Positions 46,864 to 62,540 of a DNA stretch of 64,000 nucleotides are shown here, in pieces (position 1 is the first letter of the stretch; the number at the start of each line of letters is the position of its first letter). Made by a program: the position numbers and the translations under genes. The stretch comes from Plantago major (Eukaryota; Streptophyta; Magnoliopsida; Lamiales; Plantaginaceae), in the NCBI GenBank assembly GCA_026545765.1, contig CM048841.1:69996217-70060216 (forward strand), given 5' to 3'. Below the pieces are notes generated by a model. It was given only the letters and a program-made list of their open reading frames with translations, made no database searches and was not told where the DNA came from.

Positions 46864-47675
46864 ACATTAGACTTCAATTACAAAAAAATAATATGTTTTA
46901 TTCATTCTAATTTTCAGTCCTACTTAAACTCCAACAAAATCAATTCATCATTAAAAAAATTCAATTTGTCTTATTCAATTAAATGTCAAGCCCTAAATCA
47001 ACCCAAACATAATCAATTTATCATTAAAAAAACTCAATATGTCTTCTCCAATTAAATTCAAATCCCCACTTTAACTCCAACAAAATCAATTCATCATAAA
47101 AAAAAATAAAAAAAAAAACAACAACAAAGATAACCAATATTTCTTCTCCATCTTATTTAATTAAATTGAAGCAGATCAATTTGCACTAATTCAAAACCTA
47201 ATTCAACTCGAAAAAAGACAATTCATTATCATAAACAACGATAGTACTTACCTTCATATAGTTTTTCTATCATTTGTAACTAAATACCACAATAATACGC
47301 GTAGCGTGTTCTCACGTTCTAGTTTTACATATGAAATAATGAAAGTTACAAAGTTCAAAGTAAGAAGAAATTATGTTGACGTCATCAAGAGTTTAGTAGA
47401 TGACGAACTTGAGAATGATTCGCTGCATTTGGAACCGGTTAGTTGAAAGAAGTATCATGAACAACAACAATTTTTCATAACATTTTTTTGTTAGTAGTAC
47501 GAGAATACAACTCTACAATACTTGAATGCAACGTGAGAGATTTAAAGATAAAATGAATATAAATTTTAAATTTAACAAAGGAACAGTAGATTAAGTTTTA
47601 TGAGGCACTTCGGCACTTTGGGAGTGTAACCTTCCAACAATTAAAGCTTGGTCCATAAATTAGCCTGCTTCTACT
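46860..47675. other. AT-rich intergenic DNA with a possible Helitron 3' end
   Basis: Repeats of CAACAAAATCAATTCATCAT at 46930-47100. At 47297-47322, TACGCGTAGCGTG (a short hairpin) precedes CTAG next to T, matching a Helitron 3' end. No 5' TC end was assigned. No gene. Confidence 0.35.
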
Positions 47676-48186
47676 TTGGGCCCTTTTACCCCTCCCAATA
47701 TGTTGGCCCATTTTGATTATATCCAGTCCAAAACGCCAACCCCTTCACCTACTGATCCGCTGCCTCTACCTCTAGCCCACACAGACATATCACCACCAAT
47801 TCTGGCCCATTATCATCCTGGTCCAGGCTTTACTCCCATAAAAAAAAGGGTAAAAAACCATCACCCAGCCAACTCGACCACTCTACCCGCAAAGAGGCCT
47901 CAACACACGTCACCAGTGGACCTGGTCCCTACACTAACACTCTTAGCCCAACCCAAAGTGATCCTCCACCCAATCAGCCTAAAAAATGAGGCCGTCCTTC
48001 GACCCAAGAAAAAGGTAAACGTGTGAGATAATGTCATCACAACTCACTATTGGTTTGTTAAAGACGACAATGTTACGGTGTTGCCATAACAGATACACGG
48101 ATTATGCAAGGCCACCTTCATATTCTAACCATTGGAGAGCTACCTTTTGTTGCATTGAGAAGCCACGCCTTTTCGTCATCCCAACC
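47676..48186 (+). pseudogene. Pro-rich frame, possible LINE ORF1 tail
   Basis: 116 aa (47676-48026), rich in Pro, His and Thr, ending RPKKKVNV. It lies next to a LINE fragment on the other strand and resembles the low-complexity tail of plant LINE ORF1, but without a diagnostic domain. It could also be a chance frame. Confidence 0.25.
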
Positions 48187-48540
48187 TTTAACGCTACGTT
48201 TATAACCCATCTATCTAACCGACCTAGTCCAAACTACAAAAGATACCACATTCAAAAAATAGGTGTTTCGATTTTTCATTCTTATCACAAGGACAAGAGA
48301 AATCAACAACCATTTTGAATTTATGGAGTTGATCCTTGGTAACCAATCTTCCGTAGAACACCAACCATAAAATGAAAATTGCACGAGGTCTTGCATAATT
48401 CCCAATGATTACATGCTTCCAGCGGATTTTTTTCCATAATTCATAAGAAAGTGATAAACATCCTCGATTTTGTACTTGTACACTCTTGTGCCATTTCAAA
48501 TGCCAAGCTATCTTGTACAATTCTGAATGGACTACCAAAC
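48187..48540 (-). mobile_element. LINE zf-RVT fragment
   Basis: The minus-strand frame contains NYARPRAIFILWLVFYGRLVTKDQ and then DFSCPCDKNEKSKHLFFEC, the zinc-binding region after RT in plant L1 LINEs. There is no RT domain on the right side, so it is a short relic. 48541-48967 to its right shows no gene, only an AAT run near 48895-48917. Confidence 0.7.
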
Positions 48541-48967
48541 CATGGAGATTTGCATTTCAAAAATAATCACACCCTAATAAAACTCGACGAGTTAAACTGA
48601 AATTCATCACTTACATAGCCTGATAGCCTCCAAACAGTCTCGAAACTTTGGGTTGGAGAGTTAGATTGGAATGGTGATAGAAGTGCAGGTAGTAGATTAT
48701 AACAGGAAAGTTGAATTCTGAATCAGACTAAGATGGAATCCAAAGTTTAACATGAAAGACGAGGCCATAGCCAATTAGAAAGAGCAATGATGGTTAGGTA
48801 TTCGAACCTTAATGGTGGTATCCAATTACTTGAGTATACATACATACATACATAGAGACGAAATGAATGAAGCTGCAGTTTAATAGTAGCAAATGAATAA
48901 TAATAATAATAATAATACATCATTAGCAGGTGAATTGAATTCAGATCAGAAAATAGTAGAATAGGAA

Positions 48968-49438
48968 TCAGGGTTCCTTGCAAAGGCGATTATATTCCTC
49001 AAGCTCTTCGTAATATACATCCCACACGCACCTCACACATCCGCTTCCGCAGCAATCTCCCGGCAAGGGCTTCTCCGGCGGCGGAGGCGTTGACTTTTCC
49101 TTTCCTTGTTTACTCGAGTCTACAATCGGCGATTCCGTTTCCGGTTTATCATCAATCTTCTTAGGTTCGTCAGCCATTGATTGGTTGGAGATTGAAACGA
49201 GGCTGTTGTTGTTGAGATAGAGCGGATTTGCACGCTGGTGATTGAATCTGAAATGATGGTGAGTCGTGCCGATACGTCGGAAGGTCAGATCTGCTAATGG
49301 CGGCATGTTCAAATTAGCTCGCTTTCCGACATCCTGGAGATTCGCGGTTGGTGGTGAATATCGGCGGCGACGTGGAGGAGCAGGAGGAGGATGTTGATTT
49401 CGTGTTGGGCAAGAAAAAGGGATGATGATCCTGTCCAT
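48968..49438 (-). CDS. Oxidoreductase-like domain protein (OXLD1/UPF0651 family)
   Basis: Single-exon frame of 156 aa. The C-terminus PLPGDCCGSGCVRCVWDVYY followed by EELEEYNRLC is the signature of the oxidoreductase-like domain (Pfam Oxidored-like), with the C-C-x-S-G-C-x-x-C cysteines intact. Known members are small, mostly mitochondrial proteins of unclear biochemical role. The first 30 residues are hydrophobic then Arg/Pro-rich without acidic residues, consistent with an organelle transit peptide. The middle is acidic and Lys-rich. The start at 49438 is the most upstream ATG; an internal Met (MADEPKKIDD) would skip the presequence and is less likely. No neighbour relationship suggests a pathway. 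Confidence 0.8.
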   Translation of the reverse strand: MDRIIIPFSCPTRNQHPPPAPPRRRRYSPPTANLQDVGKRANLNMPPLADLTFRRIGTTHHHFRFNHQRANPLYLNNNSLVSISNQSMADEPKKIDDKPETESPIVDSSKQGKEKSTPPPPEKPLPGDCCGSGCVRCVWDVYYEELEEYNRLCKEP

Positions 49439-50133
49439 TTATTATTGGTCTAATTTTTCCATTTCATACACCAATCTTGTGGTTTTTTGACCAATCATAC
49501 TGCGCCACATTCAAAGCCACAGCCAATTGGGAGTAGGCTGTTAACTGAACCGAACCGAACCGAGTCAATGGTGAGTAAACTCGGCTCAATAAATATTGTC
49601 ATTTTAGTTAATTTATATTTTTTACAGTTATTTTTAATACACTCACTCAAGTGACTCAGGTTCAATCTTAAGCTTGTTTCTTTAACGATCAAAGTCGAGT
49701 CTAGGCTCGACTAAGCTTGAGTTCGAATGGAGTTATTTGATTTATACCCAACACCCACCCATTCAGCTTATAATTAACGCAATGCAAGGTAAACACCTCA
49801 AAACTGCACTCTGTCTAACCCAAACAGTAATTCATCGAGTAACATAGTCAAGGCTGCTTGAATGAGCATACAAAGTACAAACACTTACTCTGGCACACAG
49901 AAAAGAGGTCCAGTCTGTTCAAAATATTGCACACTATCACGAAAAAGATACTTGTACAATTTTTCTTTTTTCTTTCTTTCAAAGGCTTACAGTTGATCGC
50001 CTGACGAAACAATCTTGTCACAGAGGAATGCTTATTGATCTAGTGGTATATCGATTACAACTCATACATAATTTTTGCGTTTTACCAGATATCTTGATTT
50101 CTCATTTAATAGATTCGAGGGTCATCATACACT
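49439..50133. other. Intergenic spacer between OXLD1-like and ALDH3 genes
   Basis: AT-rich, no family frame. It would hold the OXLD1-like promoter (right side of that gene) and the ALDH 3' UTR. No element boundary recognised. Confidence 0.4.
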
Positions 50134-54280
<4,147 letters not shown>

Positions 54281-56639
54281 AAATGCTGCGTTGTGCTGAA
54301 AACGTGAATGGTGGAGTTTACCTTACCTGTTTGAGAGTTTAATAATTAATACTCCTACTAGTAATGTATATATAACTTCTATACACAGGAATTTATTGGT
54401 CTCACTGTGCCATCTGTAATTCCAACCTCCCAGGCAAATCTCTTTCTTTTCTTTGGAGAAAGGATAGTGCAAATCTAATATATACCGTACTCTACCCACG
54501 TGAATTGTAGATAACTCGGAGAGTGGGTAGTGTTTCACCAAAATCATTGACGTCTATATTTGTTATTGAAATATATATTTTCGTATATATGAAAAACACA
54601 AATATTGATATTATAAATGATTTGGTTAATAACATCGATGATTTTATAAGAAACACCCGTCTCTCATAAAACTTGTTGACTCATATAATGGTTTGATAGA
54701 ACGGTTTAACATAAGTGGTTGGGTAGGGATTTTATTTTTCCCAATTCTTCGATGTAGCTTCTCCTTGCATACATAGTACTTTTGTCACGAAACAAGGTTT
54801 CAATTTTGATTATTTCAGGTCAACCGTCTCCAACTTTGACTATGAATTATTCTTAATCTGCAATCTTAAATGTTCAATTAAATATAATGGAATTTAGATT
54901 GCATTATATAATTAATGAAAAATGGAAAATCAACTCAGTGCGAAAATTTAACAAAACTTAACTTGAGTTGAGAAAACTCTACTCGGGTCGATAACCAAAC
55001 ACGCAAATGGATATTCATCATGAAGAATAACTTATAATACAAAACCACATTTAATGTCACGTGCACTCATAAAACATTATAATTAATGCACTGTTTGACA
55101 CGGAGCTTGATAAAACATTATAATTATCAAGATAATTTAAACTTGATAAGTTAGAGATGTTTTGAGTTCAACAAGCTCCACATATAGGTCAACTAGTAAT
55201 CACATGGAAGTTAAAATCCTATTGCAATTCTAAAAAATTAACATACTGTTTTACACGAAATTTTGATTGAGTGAATTTTATTTGAGATATAATTAATGAA
55301 TAGTAAATAAATTTTAATTGAGTTGTGAAAATTTATGTTTGATATAAAGTTAAAATTTCATAGACATTTTAGAGTTGTTATATAGGTGAAATGATATGTG
55401 TAAGATGTTTTGAGATTATTTGATTGACGTTAATGTTATTTTATTCGTTTAATGTTGTTATAATAAATGAAAAAGTAAAGTGATAGAAAAAGAGTACGTA
55501 GAGAGATAAATTTTAATTGAACTGTAAATATTACTCACTCCGCTGCAAAACTTCATACATTTGTTAATTTATAAACGTCCCACGGACTTCATACATTACT
55601 AAAAAATGAAACTACCCCACATTCAACAAATACTTCCTCCCTCCCGGGTTCAACTTCTCGCGGGCCCGTGCACAAGTTTAAGAGAAAGGTGAATAAAGTT
55701 GGAGAAATAGTGACAAAGTAAGAAAGATAGTGAATACAGTAGAGAGATATTGAACAAAGTAGGAGAAAATTTTCCATTTAAGGGATGGTAAGTTGAAATT
55801 GGGACGTTCCAAAATGGAATGCGGGGAGTTAAAATCCAGAGGGAGTAATAAACAATCTCAACTTTGCACACAAATTACACATTTTCCCACTAAAAGTACA
55901 CATTTTTCCATATTCTTAATATATTATAATTATTTTAACTTTTCTCATAAAACTGCACGCCAACCCTAAGAAGTTCTCTGGGACGGAGGGAGTAGATTAA
56001 AATCTAAATTGTTCCGGCTCCATTAAAATTGCATGCCAAACACGATCACATTGCATATTCAATTAAAACGGAGGTTTAGTTGTTTGGCCAAGAACTAAAG
56101 TTCAGAAAATCGAGTTAAAAACATTTAAATTTTTACTCAACTCAAGGTTTTAATTCGATACCAATCATTAATTCACTCTCACATACTACTATAATTTTCT
56201 ATAAGATAATTTCATCTTAAATTTCATTTACATATAATTACTCTTATGGAGTATTATGTTATTTTTTATTATTATAGGGGAGTATTATTCCTTAAGACGG
56301 GTGTTACAAAATTAATAAATTTACAAAATAAAAACACCTAAACGTATATATTTTTAACATGATTTTTTTGGTTTTAATCGATATCTAAATAACCTGAAAT
56401 AGTTCCAAGTTGTAACCATAAATTTTTATTATAATATCGAATTTATTAATTTATACCAATATGAAGTTTTGTAATTTATTGCACTATACTACCATCACAT
56501 TTGGTACGGGACAAATAATTTCCATGTGATTTTTGAGTACTTTCTTTCATATGTCACTCCATATTTATGTCACTACCAAACTACCTGATCTTCTTGATAC
56601 TTTTATATTGTACGACAACACAACTTCCTCATGTTAGAC
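54281..56639. other. Intergenic region rich in MITE remnants
   Basis: No gene. 54786-54905 carries the GGTCAACCGTCTCCAACTTT word family also seen at 20040, 40130 and 40770. 55612-55850 has Stowaway-like ends (CTTCCTCCCTCCCGGGTTC and, inverted, CTCCCTCTGGATTTTAAC) with TA flanks, and may sit in a larger copy whose end is GGGACGGAGGGAG at 55981-55994. 56083-56390 resembles the MITE at 20391-20934. Confidence 0.45.
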
Positions 56640-56672
56640 AACACAACTTTTATATTGCAGGCCGTCAGTGGT

Positions 56673-56728
56673 GTCCGACGCGCCACTGGCGCGTCGGACG
56701 CGTCCCCCGTCACTAAGTGACGGGGGAC
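56673..56728. repeat. Two consecutive perfect 13-bp hairpins
   Basis: GTCCGACGCGCCA / TGGCGCGTCGGAC with one base between (56673-56699), then GTCCCCCGTCACT / AGTGACGGGGGAC with one base between (56702-56728). They lie at the inferred left end of the Harbinger element. Related GTCACGG palindromes occur at the right end (62500-62530). Confidence 0.85.
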
Positions 56729-57898
56729 ACAAGTGGCAGCAGCCAATTTGTCCTCTTCTTCTTACTGGTCTATTTTTTTTTTCAAATTCCTTTTTAGTTT
56801 AAAACGGCTATAAATTTTAAAATAAAAATGCAAAAAATAAATAAAAATCACCAACGGCTTTATTTTTCCGAAATCTATAAAATGAGACCAGTCTTGACTA
56901 TGTTTGGATCATCCCATCTCCAACTCCTCTTTCTCTCTTAATTAAACTTAAAACACTCTCTTCACTCCAAAACACCATCTCCACTTCAATTTTCCGGCGA
57001 CATGGACGGAAACTTGTTTACTCCGGAAACTCTGAGGTGGATGCAAGAAAACACACCCGAAGCCTACGAAGCATGCATGTAAAAGCTTAACAAAAACACC
57101 TCTCAACAACCCCAACCGAGCTTCGTTCGCCCTTTGTTCGAAAGCTCCTACGAAGACCCCTACACTCAAAATTACCATTCTCCAATCTCCCAAACACCAA
57201 TATTTTCGCAAACACCGGAAGTTGTTCCTAAAACGCAGCCTGAAATTCAACCGAACCGGAGGCGTGGGAAAGGGAAAGCGAAAGACACGGAAGGAGGGAC
57301 GACCAATAAAGGGGAAGGACGGGGCTCACTCTACAACACGAATGAGGACTTGGTTCTCATCTCTTGTTACATGGCTGTTAGCGCAAATTCGATCATTGGC
57401 ACGAATCAGAGGTACGCAAGTTTGTTCAAGAAAGTCGAGGAGAAGTTCGAGGACGTGCGGAGGGATGAGAGGATGTCCGGTTTGGAAAAAAAGCGGAGTC
57501 ATGTTTCACTTCGTCTCAGATTTAAGCGGATGAGAGATGACATTAATTGGTGGTTGATTTGGGTGGATCGTGCTACTAGGGTTGTCGGCGATCGGAGTGG
57601 CTACAATGAAGCCAATGTAACTGAAACACCCCAGGAATTCTACAAAGAGAAGTCCGGTTGTAACACCGGATTCATCTTATTCAAGCAGTGGGATGCCAGG
57701 AAATAGTACCCAGAGTGGGAAACGAGAATGAACTTGGAGGAAAAATACAAGAAGACCGCAACAACTCCGAGGGTTGAGGTTCCAGATGATGATGATCAAC
57801 CAATGGAATCAGCAGGTGCTAGTAGTGGGAGCAAGCGCCAAAGTGAGGACAGTGTCACGACTAACAAACGTCCTATGGGTCGTGACAAGGCAAAGAAG

Positions 57899-60202
57899 CG
57901 CTATAAAAAATCTGGCCTGTAGCGACGGATCTATCCGTCGCCCCAGCTCTGGCGACAGATAGAAAATCCGTCGCCCCCCTGGAGCTGTGGCGACGGATAA
58001 CAATCCGTCGTCGATTATGACAGTTGACGGATTGACCAATTTTTTTTTTTAAATTGATAATGGGGCGACGGATAGATCTATCCGTCGCCCCATTTCTATT
58101 TTTTTTTTAAATAAAATCCGTATTCGAATTTTTATATTCGTATACGGATTAATTCGTATCCAATTTGTATTCGTATACGAGATATTGATTTGTATTCGTA
58201 TACGGATTAATTTGTATTCGAATTTTTATATTAAATATCAATTTGTATTAAATGCAGTGCGGTGGTGGGAGGAGAAAGGTGGTGCGGTGGTGGCAGGGTG
58301 GTGGTGGTGCGGTGGTGGTGGGAGGAGGAAAGGTGGTGGTGGTGGCAGGGTGGTGGTATGGTGGTGGTGGCAGGGTGGTGGTGCGGTGGTGGTGGGAGGA
58401 GAGAGGTGGTGGTGGTGGTGGTGGAGATGGTGGTGGGAGGAGAGAGGTGGTGGTGGTGGTGGTGGTGGAGATGGTGGTGGTGCGGTGGTGGTGGGAGGAG
58501 AGAGGTGGTGGTGCACTACAAAAATGCAGAACATGGCGACGGATAGATCCGTCAGTGCAGTGACCATCGCCCGGCTCAGCTGACGGATCGGGCGACGGAT
58601 AGAAAATCCGTCGCCCCCCTGGAGCTGTGGCGACGGATAAAAATCCGTCGTCCAATTCGCGACGGATTGGACGACGGATTGACCTTTTTTTTAAGAAAAA
58701 AAAATGATTATGGGCGACGGATAAAAAAAATGATCTATCCGTCGCCCCATTTTTTTTTAAAAAAAAATAAAATCCGTATACGAATTTTTATATTCGTATA
58801 CGGATTAATTCCGGCAGTGGTGGTGCGGTGGTGGCAGTGGTGGTGCGGTGGGTGTGGTGCAGGTGGTGGTGGGAGGTGGTGGTGGTGGAAGGGTGGTGGT
58901 GGTGGTGGAGGAGATGGTGGTGGTGGCAGGGTGGTGGTGCGGTGGTGGTGGGAGTACGTAGAGAGGTGGTGGTGGTGGAGATGGTGGTGGAGGAGGATGG
59001 TGGAGGAAAGGAGGTGGTGGAGGAGATGGTGGTGGTGGAGGATGGTGGTGGTGGCAGGGTGGTGGTGGTGGGAGGAGAGAGGTGGTGGTGGTGGTGGAGG
59101 AAAGGAGGTGGTGGAGGAGATGGTGGAGGATGGTGGTGGTGGGAGGAGAAAGGTGGTGGTGGGAGGAGAAAGGTGGTGGAGGAGATGGTGGTGGTGGAGG
59201 ATGGTGGTGGTGGGAGGAGATGGTGGTGGTGGAGGATGGTGGTGGTGGGAGGAGAAAGGTGGTGGTGGGAGGAGGAGGAGGAGAGGAGAAGTAGTGGAGA
59301 AAAGGAGGTGGTGGAGGAGATATATTATATTTTTTTTAGGTTTTTAGCGACGGATAGATCTAGATCTATCCGTCGCTAATTTTTTTTTTTTTTTAATTTT
59401 CCGGCCTTGTAGCGACGGATAAATCTATCCGTCGCTAAATTTTTTTTTTTTTTTTTTATTTTGGTCAACGCTCTGTAGCGACGGATAATTTTATCCGTCG
59501 CTACAGAGCGACGGATAACCTTTATCCGTCGCCAAACGGGGCGACGGATAGAATCCGTCGCCCCAAGTAGCGATCCGTCGCTACAGGGGCGACGGATAAA
59601 ATCCGTCGCCCCTTTCCGTCCCGTTACGGATGGATTCTTGTAGTGGTGGTGGTGCGGTGGTGGAGATGGTGGTGGTGCGGTGGTGGTGGGAGGAGAGAGG
59701 TGGTGGTGGTGGTGGTGCGGTGGTGGTGGGAGGAGAGAGGTGGTGGTGGTGGAGATGGTGGTGGAGGAGGATGGTGGTGGAGGATGGTGGTGGATGGTGG
59801 TGGTGGAGGAGAAAGGTGGTGGAAGGAGAAAGGTGGTGGTGGGAGGAGGAGGAGAGGAGAAATGGAGGAGAAGTGGTGGAGGAAAGGAGGTGGTGGAGGA
59901 GATATATGGTTTTTTTTTTAGGCTTTTAGCGACGGATAGATCTATCCGTCGCTAACTTTTTTTTTTTTTTTTGGCTATAGCGACGGATAGATCTATCCGT
60001 CGCTAAAATTTTTTTTTTTTTTTAAATCTTGGTCAACGCTCTGTAGCGACGGATAAACTTATCCGTCGCTACAGAGCGACGGATAAGTTTTATCCGTCGC
60101 CAAACGGGGTGACGGATAGAATCTGTCGCCCCGTTTGGCGATCCGTCGCTACAGGGGCGACGGATAAACTTTCTGTCCCGTTACAGCGGAATTCTTGTAG
60201 TG
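57899..60202 (+). mobile_element. Non-autonomous CACTA element 2, in the Harbinger gene, TSD AAG
   Basis: The left end CGCTATAAAAAATCTGG is a mutated CACTACAAAAA terminus; the right end is TTCTTGTAGTG. AAG flanks both sides (57896-57898 and 60203-60205), the 3-bp CACTA duplication. Removing it rejoins the host gene in frame. The ends are full of subterminal GCGACGGAT / ATCCGTCGC words, often as palindromes, alternating with T-runs. The interior is a G-rich (GTGGTGG)n tract. No transposase. Total 2304 bp including the nested element 1. Confidence 0.85.
58514..59645 (+). mobile_element. Non-autonomous CACTA element 1, nested in element 2, TSD GTG
   Basis: It starts CACTACAAAAATGCAGAAC and ends ATTCTTGTAGTG, with GTG on both sides (58511-58513 and 59646-59648). 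Same family as element 2: GCGACGGAT subterminal arrays at both ends, a G-rich GGTGGTGGAGG interior (about 58810-59320) and an almost identical 3' end (GGGGCGACGGATAAA ... TTCTTGTAGTG). 1132 bp. The TSD lies in the GGT repeat of element 2, so three bases alone are weak, but both termini are exact. Confidence 0.85.
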
Positions 60203-60463
60203 AAGATGGCTAGAGGTGGTAGTTTTAGCAACTCCTCAATGGATGCAATGAGCGAGGGATGGGTTAACTTTAATGAAAGTTATCCCCAATACCTTGAGTT
60301 GGAAAGACAGAAGCTGGAGTTTGCCCGCCAAAAGGAGGAACGCAGGATGAAGGAGAAGAAGATGGACATGTGGATGACACTTATGGGGAACTATGCCAAC
60401 TTGACCCCAGAACATAAGGGAGTTTGTGATGCACTGCAGAAGGAATTGTTTCCGTCCGAGTAA

Positions 60464-60900
60464 TGGCTGAAGTTGGGAGCTTGTTTTAGTTTGCTTGTTT
60501 GTTTCTTACTTCCCGAAGTGTGGCTTATTTGTGTTTTACTCTTCCAAGTGTCCGTTGTAATAAAATCAGTGTGCTTTGAATTTGAATTTGAGTTTGAATT
60601 ATTTGAATTACGGAAAGTAAGTCTTGTGATTTATCTTACTTTGTCAGGCATCTTATCTTTGCTTTGTCAGGCATCTTGTCTTCAATTTCTCAAACATCTT
60701 ATCTTCAATTAATGAGGCATCCAATGCATTGTGACTCAGCTATGACTAAGAAATGAGTCACACACCTCCCACAACCTGTCTATATAATGCAACCATAGAA
60801 CACATTTTCAGACACAACAAACTACTTGCATTCATCACTTCTTCCATTATCTTAACTAAATAGAAAACACTCAATCTACTTCAATTTTCGAAAGATAATC
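60464..60900. other. Spacer between Harbinger genes, likely nuclease promoter and 5' UTR
   Basis: A CT-rich AACACTCAATCTACTTCAAT leader stands before ATG 60901, and TATATAATGCAACC at 60781 is a plausible TATA box about 120 bp upstream. No other gene. Confidence 0.4.
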
Positions 60901-62216
60901 ATGTCCAGTTCATCATCTGATGATGAAAGCTTGCTTGGTTCTTCTTCATCCAATCCTTTCGCACAAATCCAAAGCATGATAATACAAGACGTACCAAATA
61001 TGATCCAACAATTCCAACAACAGCAACAACCGGACGAGCCACGACGGCCTAAGAAGAAGCGTGCTTACATTAACAGAAGTCGAGAAGAGCGTGGCAAACT
61101 ATTGGAGGAAGACTACTTCGGGGTTAACACACCATATGCAGATAAATTTCGACGGAGATTCAGAATGGAGAGGCCGTTGTTCGAACGAGTGATTGCTGGT
61201 GTGGTGCGTCAAGATGATTACTTTGTGTACAAGCCAGATGCTCTTGGCCGACCGGGGTTAACCACAAAATGTAAATGTACCATTCGCATGCTAGCTTATG
61301 GAACCTGGCGACTCGGTTGTGAGTCTGGCCGACTTGGTGAAAGCACGACTCTCGAGTGTCTTTCGCATTTCTGTGACGCTGTGGTGGCTGAGTTTGGTCC
61401 AACATATATGCGGAGGGCCAATGAAGCCGATGTTCGAAGGATTCTGGCAATCAACGCTGCAAGAGGATTTTTGGGCATGCTTGGGAGTATCGACTGTATG
61501 TACTGGACATGGAAGAACTGTCCCAAGGCGTGGCACGGTCAATTTCAAGGCAGAAGCAAAAAGCCTACCCTTGTTTTAGAAGCAGTAGCATCCCAAGATA
61601 CTTGGATATGGCATTCATTATTCGAGATTTCCGAAAAATACAATGACTTGTCGATCGTGCAACGTTCACCGGTGTTCGACGATCTCCTGAACGGCACGGC
61701 ACCTCAGGTCAACTTTGAGGTCAATGGACATTAGTACAACATGCCTTACTACCTAACCGATGGAATCTACCCAGCTTGGGCTACATTTGTTCCTGCCATT
61801 CCGAATCCGGTAACGCACAAATAAGCCAAGTTCTCTGAGCGTCAGGAGTCTTGCCGGAAAGATGTGGAATGTGTTTTCGGAGTACTGCAAGCACGATTTG
61901 CAATTATACGAAATCCCGCCCTTGCACACAACATGGCCACACTCAAAAAGATTATGGATTGCTACATCACCTCCACAACATGATAGTTGAGGATGAGCGC
62001 CACAAATACCTAAATTATGACAAGGAAATCGAAGAGTTCGAACAAGATACCCGTGAGAATGTACCCCATGTGATTGACGGAGTTCGTATCCGACGAGCAC
62101 AATCTACAATAAATTCTATCCCGGAATACATGAACTTTTCACGACAAATGCACAGTAGGTGCACGCATGAAGAACTCCAAGCAGACTTGATGGAACATAT
62201 TTGGAGGATGCGTTGA
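60901..62216 (+). pseudogene. Harbinger DDE nuclease (ALP1-like), broken
   Basis: The first frame (60901-61734, 277 aa) has an acidic Ser-rich start, a basic block (PRRPKKKRAYINRSREERGK) and the beginning of the DDE_4 nuclease: GSIDCMYWTWKNCPKAW (first Asp), LEAVASQDTWIWHSLFEISE, VNFEVNGH, then TAG at 61732-61734. The same frame continues with YNMPYYLTDGIYPAWATFVP (second Asp) up to another stop near 61822, then SCRKDVECVFGVLQARFAII with the third acidic residue. A frameshift moves the end to 61851-62216 (HNMIVEDERHKYLNYDK). It would cut and insert the element; at least two stops and one frameshift inactivate it. Confidence 0.85.
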
Positions 62217-62540
62217 CTGTGGAGCTTGCCCAATCGTGTCGTAGTGTGTTTGTTAGTTTAATGCATTTGTGTGTTGTATGTTTGTTGCATTCCATTTGGT
62301 CTTTAAATTCTATGCGGTTTGTTATAATATATTCTTGCTCAATAAATTATAAAACGAGTTTTAAAAATGCAATTTTATTAATTTCAACTTCTAAACACTC
62401 TTATAATATGTTAAATATGTTTTAAAAAAATTGAATTTCGTGACAACTCCGTGACACATCACCCAAAGCAGCAAAATCTCGTCACGGATCCCGTCACCAG
62501 CCGGTGACGCGTCACGGAGCCGTCACCAATGCGGGTAGTC

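Larger units (their letters stand above)
57002..60463 (+). pseudogene. Harbinger Myb/SANT-like DNA-binding protein gene, interrupted
   Basis: Reading from ATG 57002 gives MDGNLFTPETLRWMQENTPE. A TAA follows at 57080-57082, then a long frame (57083-57703) with the trihelix/Myb region (LYNTNEDLVLISCYMAVSAN; KKRSHVSLRLRFKRMRDDIN), a TAG at 57704-57706, and an acidic segment ending GRDKAKK at 57898. A CACTA element interrupts there. The C-terminal domain resumes at 60203 (KMARGGSFSNSSMDAM) and ends at 60463 with a Glu/Lys-rich helix. In Harbinger elements this protein binds the ends and assists the nuclease. Two stops plus the insertion make it inactive. Confidence 0.8.
56660..62540 (+). mobile_element. 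PIF/Harbinger DNA transposon, degraded
   Basis: It contains the two genes of the superfamily on one strand: a Myb/SANT-like DNA-binding protein (57002-60463, interrupted) and a DDE nuclease (60901-62216). The termini are uncertain. The left end near GGCCGTCAGTGGTGTCCGAC and the inverted right end near CCCGCATTGGTGACGGCTCC are alike, both GC-rich with palindromes, but no 3-bp target duplication could be confirmed. Size about 5.9 kb, of which 2.3 kb is the CACTA insertion. Confidence 0.75.

Noticed and set aside
58185..59955. Several long Trp/Gly/Val-rich open frames on the plus strand and Pro/His-rich frames on the minus strand
   Set aside because: They are translations of the GTGGTGG/GGAGG simple repeat inside the CACTA elements and cross element boundaries. 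No domain or conserved start.
57915..60180. CRISPR-like array of GCGACGGAT repeats
   Set aside because: Repeats are short, palindromic, irregularly spaced and lie between CACTA termini with target duplications. They are subterminal repeats in a plant transposon, with no cas genes.
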